Position numbers and translations under genes: made by a program | Shown here: in pieces, positions 48,418 through 56,271 of the stretch | Layout of the letters: each line of letters opens with the position of its first letter | How positions within the stretch are numbered: the stretch's first letter is position 1 | From: Nocardioides islandensis | Lineage (GTDB): Bacteria > Actinomycetota > Actinomycetes > Propionibacteriales > Nocardioidaceae | Direction of reading: 5' to 3' | Length of the DNA stretch: 64,000 nt | Assembly (NCBI RefSeq): GCF_015352455.1 | Contig: NZ_JADKPN010000002.1 | Span: 186,001-250,000 of the forward strand | The notes under the pieces: model-generated | Told to the model about the DNA's origin: nothing | Databases searched by the model: none | Seen by the model: only the letters and a program-made list of their open reading frames with translations

Positions 48418-49727
48418 TGTACGGCGAGAACGGTGCCCAGATGCGCACGGAGTTGGCTGCGCTCCTGCGCCAACACCGGGTGATGCACCGTCTCGCCGCA
48501 GACTCGTCACCCGAGCGGGCCAAGGTCGGGCAACAGATCCTTCGCTTCAGGCGCACGCTCGTCGTCTGGTGCGCGCAAGCCATTCGTGTGGCACAGCCGC
48601 TCACATTCCCGAACATCCCGCAGAAGCCGGCGGACCCCTTCCGCGCCACGAACGAGCATGGCGCAGCAGTGAGCGAGCTGGCCCGCGCCCTGGAACTCGC
48701 ACGCGATCAGGCAACGACGCCGACCGCGTCCAGCAGGGAGATCGCGACGCCGAACTTGAACGACGTTGTCGAACACTGGCGCTTGGCGGCACGGGCTGCG
48801 GCACTGGCCGAGCACGACACCGCGCCCGACCTGGCCGTTCACCTCACGGCAGCCCAGGCCCGAACCATCGCAGGCGACGTCGCGGCGATCAGTCAAGCAC
48901 TGGTCGTGCTCGATCGTCGCTACCGGAACACACCCGACTGGGAACCGCTCGCCGGCTGCGATCGACTCGGGTGGGCGGCACTCGCTACGGCGCTCGACGT
49001 CAGTCTCGGGCAGCCCGACTACAGCGTCGACCAAACCGGATGGCGCCCGCGCACCAAGCCCATCCGTGGCCCGGCCAAGCCTGGAGTCCTCGGAGTGCTC
49101 CAGGCCGAGCACAACCTCCTGGTCCGACTGAAGTCGATCCCGAACGCCATGAACCTGCGCCTTATCGTCGACTCTCAGCGCCTGCTCACCTCTCAACTCA
49201 TTCCGTACGCAGAGCGGGTCGATCCCGAGCTGGCCGAGCAATGGCGAACCCGCACCGCGACGTACTCACGGATCCAGCGCGAGCTCCGCAACGTCGGGGG
49301 AAGACTCGGCAATGGCGCCGGCGCCACAGCAGAGGCCGCGAACGCGGTCAGCCGAATGAAGGTATTGCCGTCCGCGACCGTGATCGAGCCGCGGATGCTC
49401 GGCGGCTTCCAGACACTCTTCCGCCGCATCGACGAACGCATCAGCGATGTCCTCGAATCCGGTGTCGAGCGCCGGGCATTCGTCCAGCGCGTAAGGGTCC
49501 CCCGACCGGTGAGCGGCGAGGGACGGATGGTCCACCCGGTTCGCGAGCGCTTCGTGCCAGTCGCCCGCGCGGCCGACCTCGAGGTCATCAGGACCGCACG
49601 TGAGCATCTGCGGCCTCGGGCAGAGCCTGCCGCGGCGTCGCCGGGCGCGAGCCGGGTCGATCTTCATGCCGCCCTCATCCACCGTCCGCCCGAGAAGGGA
49701 GCACAGTTCGATGTCCCAGGTCTCTAG
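48417..49727 (+). CDS. Large helical hypothetical protein of the ICE
   Basis: 436 aa from ATG 48417; a frame from 47880 is rejected. Mainly helical and basic. Blocks: ELAALLRQHRVMHRLAADSS, ARTIAGDVAAISQALVVLD, LVRLKSIPNAMNLRLIVDSQ, LLTSQLIPYAERVDPELAEQ, and a C-terminal RAFVQRVRVPRPVSGEGRM. No enzyme motif is visible. Coupled to the 99-aa gene. It lies between ssb and the integrase, the place for late or maintenance genes in these ICEs. Confidence 0.75.
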   Translation: MYGENGAQMRTELAALLRQHRVMHRLAADSSPERAKVGQQILRFRRTLVVWCAQAIRVAQPLTFPNIPQKPADPFRATNEHGAAVSELARALELARDQATTPTASSREIATPNLNDVVEHWRLAARAAALAEHDTAPDLAVHLTAAQARTIAGDVAAISQALVVLDRRYRNTPDWEPLAGCDRLGWAALATALDVSLGQPDYSVDQTGWRPRTKPIRGPAKPGVLGVLQAEHNLLVRLKSIPNAMNLRLIVDSQRLLTSQLIPYAERVDPELAEQWRTRTATYSRIQRELRNVGGRLGNGAGATAEAANAVSRMKVLPSATVIEPRMLGGFQTLFRRIDERISDVLESGVERRAFVQRVRVPRPVSGEGRMVHPVRERFVPVARAADLEVIRTAREHLRPRAEPAAASPGASRVDLHAALIHRPPEKGAQFDVPGL

Positions 49728-49858
49728 CGCGAAGGCGTCCGTTCCGCGGCCACGGCAGAACATCCTTCTCAGGTCGCCCATTCGGGGATCGGTCCGCGCG
49801 GTCCTTCGACGCACCGTCGACCAGCAGCTATTCGCGACTCCAAGCCACTTCGACGCGA

Positions 49859-51052
49859 TCATGCCTCGCCCACCTGTCGTGGGGCCAGCGCCTCGAGGAT
49901 CTCGGCGGTAACCGGATCCACCGTCTCGTCCGGCTCGATGTAGTGCTGCTTGGTGATCTTTGACGAGGTGTGGCCGAGCATCTCGGCAGCCAGGTCTGCT
50001 CCACCGGCCCGATCAAGAACGGTCGCGACCGTGCGGCGGAACGAGTGCGGGGTGACGCCTTCGATGCCCGCTTCGTGAAAGACCGCGCGTAGCCGTCGGC
50101 GGATGTTATTGGTCGTCAACGGGGTGCCGTTGCGAGTGAAGAAGATCAGATGGTCCGGCTCCTCGGACGCGATCATCACCAGCCGCGCCCGGAGCACCTC
50201 GGCCGTGAAAGACGGCACCGACACCGTCCTGGTCGACTTCATCGACTTGGGATGGGGCTGCCGATGTGTCGGCTTCCCGGCCGGCGACACGATCGTCCCG
50301 CAGAGCCGGGCCGTGGCCGGGGTCGTGGTGACGTCGACGTCGCACTTGCGGATCGCGAGCACCTCGCCGATCCGGGCCGACGTGCCGAGCATGACCTCGA
50401 TGATCTGCTCGAGCTGCCCGTCCGGTGGCGGGCCCGGCACGCCGGGGCCGCGGCGCCAACCGCGGACCGCTCTACGGATCTGTTCGACCTGCTCGACGGT
50501 GAGCGACATCGCCTGCGCGGTCGGCTTGCGGAGACGAGCGGTGTCGCGGACGGGGTTCTCCCGGATCGCGTCGTAGCGGACGGCGAGCGCGAAGGCGAGG
50601 CTCAGGACGGTGCGGGCCTGCTTCGCCATGCTGTAGCTCTTGGTCTTGGCGAGCGTCTTGATGAATTGGTCGACCTTGCGGACGCTGATCTCGCGCAGTG
50701 CGTAGTGCTCGAAGGCGGGCACGACGAGCTGGCGCATGTTGCGCTCGTAGAGAGCTCGGGTGCTGGGCGCGAGTGCATCCTCGAGGTCGAGGTCGGCGAG
50801 CCACACGTCGACGAGATGTAGGAAGGAGCTGCCCGCGGTGAGCTCGCCATGTCCGACGTTCTGTTCGTTGCGCTCGGCGAGCATCTCCTTGAGCTTGCGC
50901 TCGGCGGCCTTCGGGGAGTCCGCTGTCGCCTGGACGCGGCGCAGTTGGCCGTCGAAGTCCCGGAATCGGGTCAGCGCGCGTGCTCGGCCGCCGTGGGTCT
51001 TCTCGAAGTAGATCTCGCCGAAGGTGCCGATCGGCGTGCGCGGCCTAGCCAC
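49859..51052 (-). CDS. Tyrosine site-specific integrase
   Basis: 397 aa. N-terminal SAM-like arm/core domain (HLVDVWLADLDLEDALAPST, RQLVVPAFEHYALREI) and C-terminal catalytic domain with Arg in GTSARIGEVLAIRK near 225, H-x-x-R in PHSFRRTVATVL near 333, His in LGHTSSKITKQHY and nucleophile Tyr near 368. GTG start; the excisionase is immediately upstream in the same direction. The gene ends on the element side and the tRNA-Met lies ~420 bases beyond, consistent with integration in the 3' end of that tRNA gene. The N-terminal AP2-like region (GTFGEIYFEKTHGGRAR) is typical for actinobacterial integrases. Confidence 0.93.
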   Translation of the reverse strand: MARPRTPIGTFGEIYFEKTHGGRARALTRFRDFDGQLRRVQATADSPKAAERKLKEMLAERNEQNVGHGELTAGSSFLHLVDVWLADLDLEDALAPSTRALYERNMRQLVVPAFEHYALREISVRKVDQFIKTLAKTKSYSMAKQARTVLSLAFALAVRYDAIRENPVRDTARLRKPTAQAMSLTVEQVEQIRRAVRGWRRGPGVPGPPPDGQLEQIIEVMLGTSARIGEVLAIRKCDVDVTTTPATARLCGTIVSPAGKPTHRQPHPKSMKSTRTVSVPSFTAEVLRARLVMIASEEPDHLIFFTRNGTPLTTNNIRRRLRAVFHEAGIEGVTPHSFRRTVATVLDRAGGADLAAEMLGHTSSKITKQHYIEPDETVDPVTAEILEALAPRQVGEA

Positions 51053-51058
51053 GGTCGT

Positions 51059-51289
51059 TCACCCGCCGCTCGGCCCATGCCCCGGCTCGGTCTCCCGCTG
51101 GCGGAGCAGCCAGGCCATGACGTCGGAGGTGGCGAAGCGGACGCGACCGCCGACCTTGATCGCGCACGGCCCCTTGCCGTCGGTGCGCCAGTCGCGGATC
51201 GTCGTGACCGGCACGTCGAGGTACTCGGCGAGATCCTCGATGCTCAGCAGCGGCTCGAGGGCGCTCAGCGTGCTGTTGTTGGTCTCCAT
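51059..51289 (-). CDS. Excisionase (MerR-like helix-turn-helix)
   Basis: 76 aa from ATG 51289. HTH_17/excisionase pattern: PLLSIEDLAEYLDVPVTTIR, DWRTDGKGPCAIKVGGRVRF, and a final AWLLRQRETEPG. It bends DNA at the attachment site and directs the integrase to excise. The two genes are six bases apart and co-oriented. An upstream start at 51346 exists but gives an unlikely N-terminus. Confidence 0.88.
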   Translation of the reverse strand: METNNSTLSALEPLLSIEDLAEYLDVPVTTIRDWRTDGKGPCAIKVGGRVRFATSDVMAWLLRQRETEPGHGPSGG

Positions 51290-51387
51290 GACCGTGAGGT
51301 GAGCGTCGAGTCCCAGATGGTCCCGCGAGGCTCCATGACATCCCATGCCGATGCTGGCGGATGCGGCTCGGAGGGGTCTCGCGACAG

Positions 51388-51409
51388 GGTTTCTGGCTGG
51401 TTTCTGGCT
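51388..51409. repeat. 11-bp tandem direct repeat near the attachment site
   Basis: GGTTTCTGGCT repeated twice in tandem (51388-51398, 51399-51409), between the excisionase promoter region and the tRNA. Direct repeats in this place are often integrase-arm or Xis binding sites. The sequence alone does not show which protein binds. Confidence 0.5.
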
Positions 51410-51430
51410 GTCGGATCAAATCTCAAATGC

Positions 51431-51467
51431 TTTCAGGCTCGGAGATCGGCGATCTCCGAGCCTGAAA
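51431..51467. terminator. Perfect 17-bp hairpin after tRNA-Met
   Basis: Left arm TTTCAGGCTCGGAGATC (51431-51447), loop GGC, right arm its exact reverse complement (51451-51467). It begins 5 bases past the tRNA 3' end on the minus strand and has AAA/TTT at the ends, so it can stop transcription from both sides. If the attachment site lies within the tRNA 3' end, this terminator belongs to the element. Confidence 0.8.
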
Positions 51468-51471
51468 CTCG

Positions 51472-51545
51472 TAGCGGGGGCAGGATTTGAACCTGCGACC
51501 TCTGGGTTATGAGCCCAGCGAGCTACCGAGCTGCTCCACCCCGCG
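51472..51545 (-). tRNA. Initiator tRNA-Met (CAT anticodon)
   Basis: 74-nt cloverleaf on the minus strand. Acceptor GCGGGG pairs with CCCCGC, first base C faces T at position 72 (unpaired, an initiator mark), D-arm GGAGCAGCTCGGTAGCTC, anticodon stem CTGGG/CCCAG with the three G-C pairs typical of initiator tRNA, anticodon CAT at 51509-51511, T-loop GGTTCAAATCC. CCA is not encoded (the genomic sequence continues CGA). Its 3' half is the probable attB of the ICE. Confidence 0.95.
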
Positions 51546-51601
51546 TCGGTGAGCGCAACGTTACTCGCTGGGCCGTATCGACCCAAATCGAGGTCGGGCC
51601 G

Positions 51602-51964
51602 TCAGCCGATGGCCTTGACGACCTCGTAGAGGGTGGGCTCGCTCGGGAACTCGGCCCATCCCGGTGCGGTGACGACGCGGCGGAACTCGTCGGTGCTGTG
51701 CGCCCGGCGGTAGTCCTCCTCCCGCTCCCAGACGGCGACGTTGACGAAGCGGTACGGCGCGTCCTCGCTCACCGCGCGATGTAGGCGCAGGGAGACGAAG
51801 CCCGGCTGGGCGATGAAGTACCGGCTCGTCGTCTCCCACAGGGCGCGGAACTCATCGTCGCGGCCGGCGGGCACGGCGAACCGGTTGATGAGGGTCACTC
51901 CCCCTTCGACGAGGCCGACGGTGGCGGGTGCGGTGCGGTCCTCGGGCGTGATATCCGTGGTCAT
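51602..51964 (-). CDS. Antibiotic biosynthesis monooxygenase (ABM) family protein
   Basis: 120 aa. ABM ferredoxin-like fold: VTLINRFAVPAGRDDEFRAL, RYFIAQPGFVSLRLHRAV, YRFVNVAVWEREEDYRRAHS and a C-terminal strand. Small dimeric proteins of this type oxidise or bind aromatic or haem-like ligands. A TAGGAGG ribosome site precedes the ATG at 51964. A promoter and palindromic operator lie directly upstream, just past the TetR gene end, so it is probably the target of that regulator. Confidence 0.85.
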   Translation of the reverse strand: MTTDITPEDRTAPATVGLVEGGVTLINRFAVPAGRDDEFRALWETTSRYFIAQPGFVSLRLHRAVSEDAPYRFVNVAVWEREEDYRRAHSTDEFRRVVTAPGWAEFPSEPTLYEVVKAIG

Positions 51965-51985
51965 GGTTACCTCCTAAGTGCACAG

Positions 51986-52034
51986 GTGTGTAGTTACTAC
52001 ACACATGGTTACTCCGTCCAGCCGCCGTTGTCAA
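51986..52034 (-). promoter_or_regulatory. Promoter with palindromic TetR operator for the ABM gene
   Basis: Leftward: -35 TTGACA (52034-52029), 17-bp spacer, -10 TAACCA (52011-52006), then the perfect palindrome GTGTGTAG-TTA-CTACACAC (51986-52004) right after the -10 and over the expected transcription start. TAGGAGG and ATG 51964 follow. Repression by the adjacent TetR protein is the simplest reading. Confidence 0.75.
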
Positions 52035-52037
52035 GGA

Positions 52038-52622
52038 TCAGGCGAGAGCGGCCCGGACGAGGGTGCGCGCGGTGCGGATCGTGAGGTCGCGCGCGTCGGC
52101 CGGCGCGAGGCCGCGGACGTCGGCCAGCGCGATGAACGACTCCCAGCCGATGACCAGCGCCAGCGCCGACACCAGGTCGTCGAACGCCGCGGTCGACAGG
52201 GTCGCCTGGCAGGGCTGGACCGCCCACTCGATCCAGCGGATCCGGCGGTGACCACGTCGTGGCTCACCCGGCGCCGGCGGTTCCGCGTCGACGGTGAGCT
52301 TGATCAGCTTGCGTCCCAGGGGAAGTGACTGTTCGACCGTCCCGTAGAGCGCGTCGACCAGCGCCTCGATGCGCACCTCGGGGTCGGTCGAGGTGACCGC
52401 GTCCAACGCGGCGTCCACGTCGGCGTTCAGGGTGCCGAGGGTGGCGTCGAGGACCAGCTGGTCGAGGGTCGGGTAGTGCAGGTACACCGTGCGCCGCGAC
52501 ACCTCGGCCGCCGCCGCGATCTCGTTGATGGTCGGGTCGACGCCGCGCTGCAGCAGGTCCGCCGTCGCCTCGAGGATCGCCCGTCGGGTACGTCGTCGCT
52601 GGGCGCTCCGGGGTTGGGTCAT
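52038..52622 (-). CDS. TetR-family regulator of the ABM gene
   Basis: 194 aa. HTH: RRTRRAILEATADLLQRGVD, INEIAAAAEVSRRTVYLHYP (recognition helix RRTVYLHY), followed by TLDQLVLDATLGTLN. The C-terminal effector domain is helical. ATG 52622 is leaderless: TAGCCT (52629-52634) lies six bases before it. It is transcribed in the same direction as the ABM gene but the latter has its own promoter/operator. Likely a sensor of an aromatic or antibiotic-like compound; the ligand cannot be told. Confidence 0.87.
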   Translation of the reverse strand: MTQPRSAQRRRTRRAILEATADLLQRGVDPTINEIAAAAEVSRRTVYLHYPTLDQLVLDATLGTLNADVDAALDAVTSTDPEVRIEALVDALYGTVEQSLPLGRKLIKLTVDAEPPAPGEPRRGHRRIRWIEWAVQPCQATLSTAAFDDLVSALALVIGWESFIALADVRGLAPADARDLTIRTARTLVRAALA

Positions 52623-52681
52623 GCCCCGAGGCTAGGGGAATCCGCGCCGCGTTGCACGGGTGTGCACCGAACGGCGTGCCG

Positions 52682-55600
52682 TCACCCGCTCGGGGTGATG
52701 GTGGGTTCGTCGGTGGGTGACTCGGTCGGCGAGGTGGTCGGCGAGTCCGTCGGGGTGTCCGTCGGGGTGTCCGTCGGGGTGTCGCTCGGCTGCCCGCCGC
52801 TGCCCTTCTCGTTGAGGATCGCGATGGCTTGGTCGACCTTCTTGCGGCCGGCCTCGATGAGCGTCGCCCACTTGCCGACCTCACCGGCCTTGAAGGCCTC
52901 GTCGGCGGCGTCGAAGTCCTGCTGGGCCTGGGCCAGCAGCGCGCGGACGCGGGCGGGGATCTTGCCGTTGTCGGTCGGCGGGTTGTCGGTGCCTCCGTCG
53001 CCGGGCTCGGTCGGGGTCGCGGTGCCGCCGAGGACGTCGATGATGGCGCTCTCGAGCGTGCTGCCGATGCCGACCTTGTCGCCGTAGGAGACCAGGACGT
53101 ACCGCAGGATCGGGTAGCTGGCCGTCGAGTTGGTCCGCGTGGCGTAGACGGGCTGGACGTACATCAGGCCACCGGTGACCGGCAGGGTCAGCAGGTTGCC
53201 GTACCTGATCTGGGACGCGCCCTGGGTCAGCGAGAACAGGCGCGTAGTGACCTTGTCGTCGGACTGCATCTCGTTGGCGATGTTGCCGGGGCCGGGCGTG
53301 TTCTCGTTGGGCAGCTGGAGCACCTGGATCTGCCCGTAGGTCTTCGAGTTCGCGTCGGAGTCCACCGACACGAAGGCCGCCAGGTTGTTCTTCTTGTACG
53401 GCACGTACACCGACGTCAGGGAGAACTGGTCCTGGCCGCTGTCGGCGTCCTGGACGAACATCCGGTACGGCGGCTGCAGCTTGCCCCGCTGCTCGGGGTC
53501 CGGCGGGACCTCCCAGCGGGCGCTGTTGTTGTAGAACGCGCTGGCGTCGGTCACGTGGTACCGCGCGAACTGGTAGCGCTGCACCTTGAAGAGGTCCTCG
53601 GGGTACCTCACGTGGTCGAGCAGCTCCTGCGGCATCTCGGTCCTCGGCAGGACGGTGCCGGGGAACGCGCTGCTCCACGCCTTGAGCATCGGGTCGGTGT
53701 CGTCCCAGGCGTACAGCCTGACCGTGCCGTCGTAGGCGTCGACCGTGGCCTTGACCGCGTTGCGCATGTAGTTGATCTGGTCGGTCGGCACGATCGGCAG
53801 GTTGTTGGCCTGGGTGAGGGAGTCGTCGGTCATCGTCTGGATCGACTCCTTCTCCGCCAGCGGGTAGCGGTCGGTGGTCGTGTAGCCGTCGACGATCCAG
53901 AGGATGCGACCGTCCACCACGGCGGGGTACGGGTCGGAGTCGACGGTCAGCCAGGGCGCGACCTTCTGCACGCGCTGCCGCGGGTTGCGGATGTAGAGGA
54001 CCTTGCTGTTCTCGTTCACCCGCTCCGACAGCAGGAAGTTCGGGTCACCGAACTTGATGGCGTACAGCAGCTTGCGGAACGTGCTGCCGACCTGGACGCC
54101 GCCCTTGCCGTCGTATGTCGTGGTGTCGCTGCTGTCGGTCTCCCCGCCGAGGTTGAGCTCGACGTCGGGCGCGCCCTGCAGCTTGCCGACGATCGAGTAG
54201 TCGGGGCTCTGCTCGCCGTAGTAGACGCGGCTCTCGTAGCCGCCGGTCGCCTCGGACAGGGCGTTCTGGTTGACCTGCTGGCCCTCGGCCCACTCGATCT
54301 CGGTGGCCTCCGTGGAGTCGTCGACCGGCCGCTGGTTGGCGAAGGCCGCGATGATCCCGTTGCCGTGGGTGTAGACGGTGTGGATGTTCGACCAGTTCTT
54401 GGCGTCGTCGGAGAGGCCGCTCTGGTCCAGCTCGCGCACGCCGAGCACGAGCGCCCGGTCGGTGCCGTCGATGTCGTAGCGGTCGACGTCGAGGACGTCG
54501 GCGACCGAGTAGTAGGACCGCACCTGCTGGATCTGCTCGAACGCCGAGTGCACCAGCTGCGGGTCGACCAGCGGCACCGAGGCGGTGTCGTCGAGCACGG
54601 CCTGCTCGTTCTCGGTGCCCGACAGGGACTGGTCGGTGAAGTCCTCCACCGCGACGTCCTGGATCTGGTAGGCCATCCGGGTCGCGGCGATGTTGGCCGA
54701 GATGTACGTCGCCTCCTTGTCCGGCTCCGTCGGCCGGACCTGGAAGGCCTGCACGATGCCGGGCCAGATCATCCCGAGCAGGATCGCCGACAGCACCAGC
54801 AGCGCGAGGCCGACCGACGGCAGCGTCCAGGTGCGGCGCCAGATGTTGAGGAAGAACAGCACCGCACAGATGACCGCGATGCCGAGCAGGATGTTCTTGG
54901 CCGGCAGCACGGCGTGGTCGTCGGTGTAGGTGATGCCGTCGATGAGCTTGCCGGACGCGCTGACCAGGTCGTAGCGGTCGAGCCAGTAGTCGGCGGCCTT
55001 CGCCAGCACGAACAGTCCGAGCAGCACGGAGAACTGCACCTGGGCGGCGCCGGTGAGCCGGTCGCCCGGCGTCTGCAGCCGGATGCCGCCGTACAGGTAG
55101 TGCACGGTGGCGGCGGCCAGCAGCGAGATCACCAGCGCGGCCATGGTGAAGTTCACGAGGTAGTGCAGCCACGGCAGCTCGAAGACGTACCAGCCGATGT
55201 CCTTACCGAAGAACGAGTCGGCCCGGCCGAACGACGTGCGGTTGGCCCACAGCAGGTAGGAGCGCCACTCCCCCGCGCCCGCGGTGCCGGCGAACAGGCC
55301 GATCACGACCGAGACGCCGGCGACCAGCCAGCCGCGCACGGGCAGCACGGCGTCGCGGTACCGCTCGAGGCCGGCCTGCTCCGGGGAGTCCGGCCGGAAG
55401 AAGGGGCGGAAGCGGTGCGCGAGGTACATGTTCGCGCCCACCGACGCCGCCATCAGCAGCCCGAACACCAGGAAGAGCCCGGTGCGCGTCCAGAACAGCT
55501 TGGAGAAGACCTCGCCGTAGCCCTCGGCGCTGTACCAGAGCCGGTCGGTGTAGATGGAGGCGAACGTCGTCAGGGCGAAGAACGCCAGCACCAGCACCAG

Positions 55601-55690
55601 GCCGGTGATCAGCAGGGCGCGCGAGCGGCTCGGCGGCCGCGCAGCGGGGGCCGCCTCCTCGGGCAGGTCGTCGTCGAACCGGTCGCTCAC
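52682..55690 (-). CDS. UPF0182 family membrane protein
   Basis: 1002 aa from GTG 55690 (4-bp overlap with the PPA1309-like stop); the 1205-aa longer frame is not supported. Seven hydrophobic segments in the first ~330 residues (ALLITGLVLVLAFFALTTFA, VSVVIGLFAGTAGAG, LVNFTMAALVISLLAAATV, FSVLLGLFVLAKAADYW, ILLGIAVICAVLFFLNIW, ALLVLSAILLGMIW), then a large outer domain typical of UPF0182 (QIQQVRSYYSVADVLDVDRY, VVDGRILWIVDGYTTTDRYP, YGNLLTLPVTGGLMYVQPVY), and a C-terminal Pro-Thr repeat tail. Function unknown, conserved in actinobacteria; always near the PDZ protease in related genomes (from memory). Confidence 0.92.
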   Translation of the reverse strand: MSDRFDDDLPEEAAPAARPPSRSRALLITGLVLVLAFFALTTFASIYTDRLWYSAEGYGEVFSKLFWTRTGLFLVFGLLMAASVGANMYLAHRFRPFFRPDSPEQAGLERYRDAVLPVRGWLVAGVSVVIGLFAGTAGAGEWRSYLLWANRTSFGRADSFFGKDIGWYVFELPWLHYLVNFTMAALVISLLAAATVHYLYGGIRLQTPGDRLTGAAQVQFSVLLGLFVLAKAADYWLDRYDLVSASGKLIDGITYTDDHAVLPAKNILLGIAVICAVLFFLNIWRRTWTLPSVGLALLVLSAILLGMIWPGIVQAFQVRPTEPDKEATYISANIAATRMAYQIQDVAVEDFTDQSLSGTENEQAVLDDTASVPLVDPQLVHSAFEQIQQVRSYYSVADVLDVDRYDIDGTDRALVLGVRELDQSGLSDDAKNWSNIHTVYTHGNGIIAAFANQRPVDDSTEATEIEWAEGQQVNQNALSEATGGYESRVYYGEQSPDYSIVGKLQGAPDVELNLGGETDSSDTTTYDGKGGVQVGSTFRKLLYAIKFGDPNFLLSERVNENSKVLYIRNPRQRVQKVAPWLTVDSDPYPAVVDGRILWIVDGYTTTDRYPLAEKESIQTMTDDSLTQANNLPIVPTDQINYMRNAVKATVDAYDGTVRLYAWDDTDPMLKAWSSAFPGTVLPRTEMPQELLDHVRYPEDLFKVQRYQFARYHVTDASAFYNNSARWEVPPDPEQRGKLQPPYRMFVQDADSGQDQFSLTSVYVPYKKNNLAAFVSVDSDANSKTYGQIQVLQLPNENTPGPGNIANEMQSDDKVTTRLFSLTQGASQIRYGNLLTLPVTGGLMYVQPVYATRTNSTASYPILRYVLVSYGDKVGIGSTLESAIIDVLGGTATPTEPGDGGTDNPPTDNGKIPARVRALLAQAQQDFDAADEAFKAGEVGKWATLIEAGRKKVDQAIAILNEKGSGGQPSDTPTDTPTDTPTDSPTTSPTESPTDEPTITPSG
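52749..52784. repeat. 12-bp tandem repeat in the UPF0182 gene end
   Basis: Three copies of GTCGGGGTGTCC (last with one change) code on the minus strand for the repeated Thr-Asp-Pro/Thr-Pro-Thr-Asp tail. Copy change would vary the length of a low-complexity C-terminus, not the frame. Confidence 0.75.
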
Positions 55691-56271
55691 GGGAGGTCCT
55701 CTCCGGGGGCATGCTCGTCGTCCTCGAGAGTCTCGCGCAGCAGCGCGAGCAGGCCGGGCACCAGGTCGGCGCCGGTCAGCACGGACTGGTCGTCGTCGGC
55801 GCCCCGCAGCCGCAGGGCGCAGTACGTCGCGCCGGCGCGCGTCGCGCCGGCGACGATGCGCACGTCCTGCCGGTCCGGGTGCTGACGGGCGTACGCCGCG
55901 GCGCTGTCCGGGTCGTCGAGGACGGCCTGCTCCGCCTCGGGCGGCAGCACGAGCCGCTCCACCACCGCGGCGCAGCCGGCGACGCCGGGCGGCCAGGCGA
56001 TGGTGGCGAGCTGGCGCTCGAGGTCGGCGTCGGCGATGGAGTCCTGCTCGACCGGGGTGAAGGAGCCCTCCTCGGCCGCCTCGTCGAGCCCCATGGCGTG
56101 GGCCAGCGCGGGCTCGCGCTCGACCAGCTCGGCGGTGGGCACCAGCGCGTAGAGACGCGCCGGCTGGTCCCAGCCGCCGGTGGCGATGTGGCTCTCGATC
56201 TCGAGCACGGCGGCGGCGAGCGCAGGGTCGACGCCGTCGAGGGACTCCTCCAGGTGTCCAGCGCTGCTCAT
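55687..56271 (-). CDS. PPA1309-like conserved actinobacterial protein
   Basis: 194 aa from ATG 56271. Soluble, acidic. Conserved-looking blocks: ALAAAVLEIESHIATGGWDQ, RLYALVPTAELVEREPALA, SFTPVEQDSI, ATIAWPPGVAGCAAVVERLV and VRIVAGATRAGATYCALRLR. Known only as a conserved partner of the UPF0182 and PDZ-protease genes in propionibacteria and relatives (name from memory). Overlaps both neighbours by 4 bases, so the three form one translational unit. Function unknown. Confidence 0.82.
   Translation of the reverse strand: MSSAGHLEESLDGVDPALAAAVLEIESHIATGGWDQPARLYALVPTAELVEREPALAHAMGLDEAAEEGSFTPVEQDSIADADLERQLATIAWPPGVAGCAAVVERLVLPPEAEQAVLDDPDSAAAYARQHPDRQDVRIVAGATRAGATYCALRLRGADDDQSVLTGADLVPGLLALLRETLEDDEHAPGEDLP

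Larger units (their letters stand above)
11476..51472. mobile_element. Integrative conjugative element (MobF / Tad-pilus type), left end unresolved
   Basis: A continuous block with relaxase, type IV secretion genes, coupling protein, Prim-Pol, ParB, ArdC-like protein, SSB, excisionase and tyrosine integrase, ending at the 3' end of an initiator tRNA-Met. This is the architecture of an actinobacterial ICE integrated in a tRNA gene. The right boundary is placed at the tRNA 3' end (51472). The left boundary should carry a copy of the tRNA 3' segment; none was found, so the true element may extend through the defence genes and beyond position 1. The left coordinate given is only the first gene that looks ICE-like. 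Confidence 0.8.

Noticed and set aside
49710..49911. 66-codon plus-strand frame at the end of the 48417 gene, entering the integrase 3' end
   Set aside because: Overlaps the integrase on the other strand, has no ribosome site and mixed codon use; kept as doubtful only.
52829..55885. Long open frame on the plus strand across the UPF0182 gene (~1000 codons)
   Set aside because: Antisense shadow of a GC3-biased gene; residues are Val/Leu/Arg/Asp repeats with no domain, and the minus frame is a clear UPF0182 protein.
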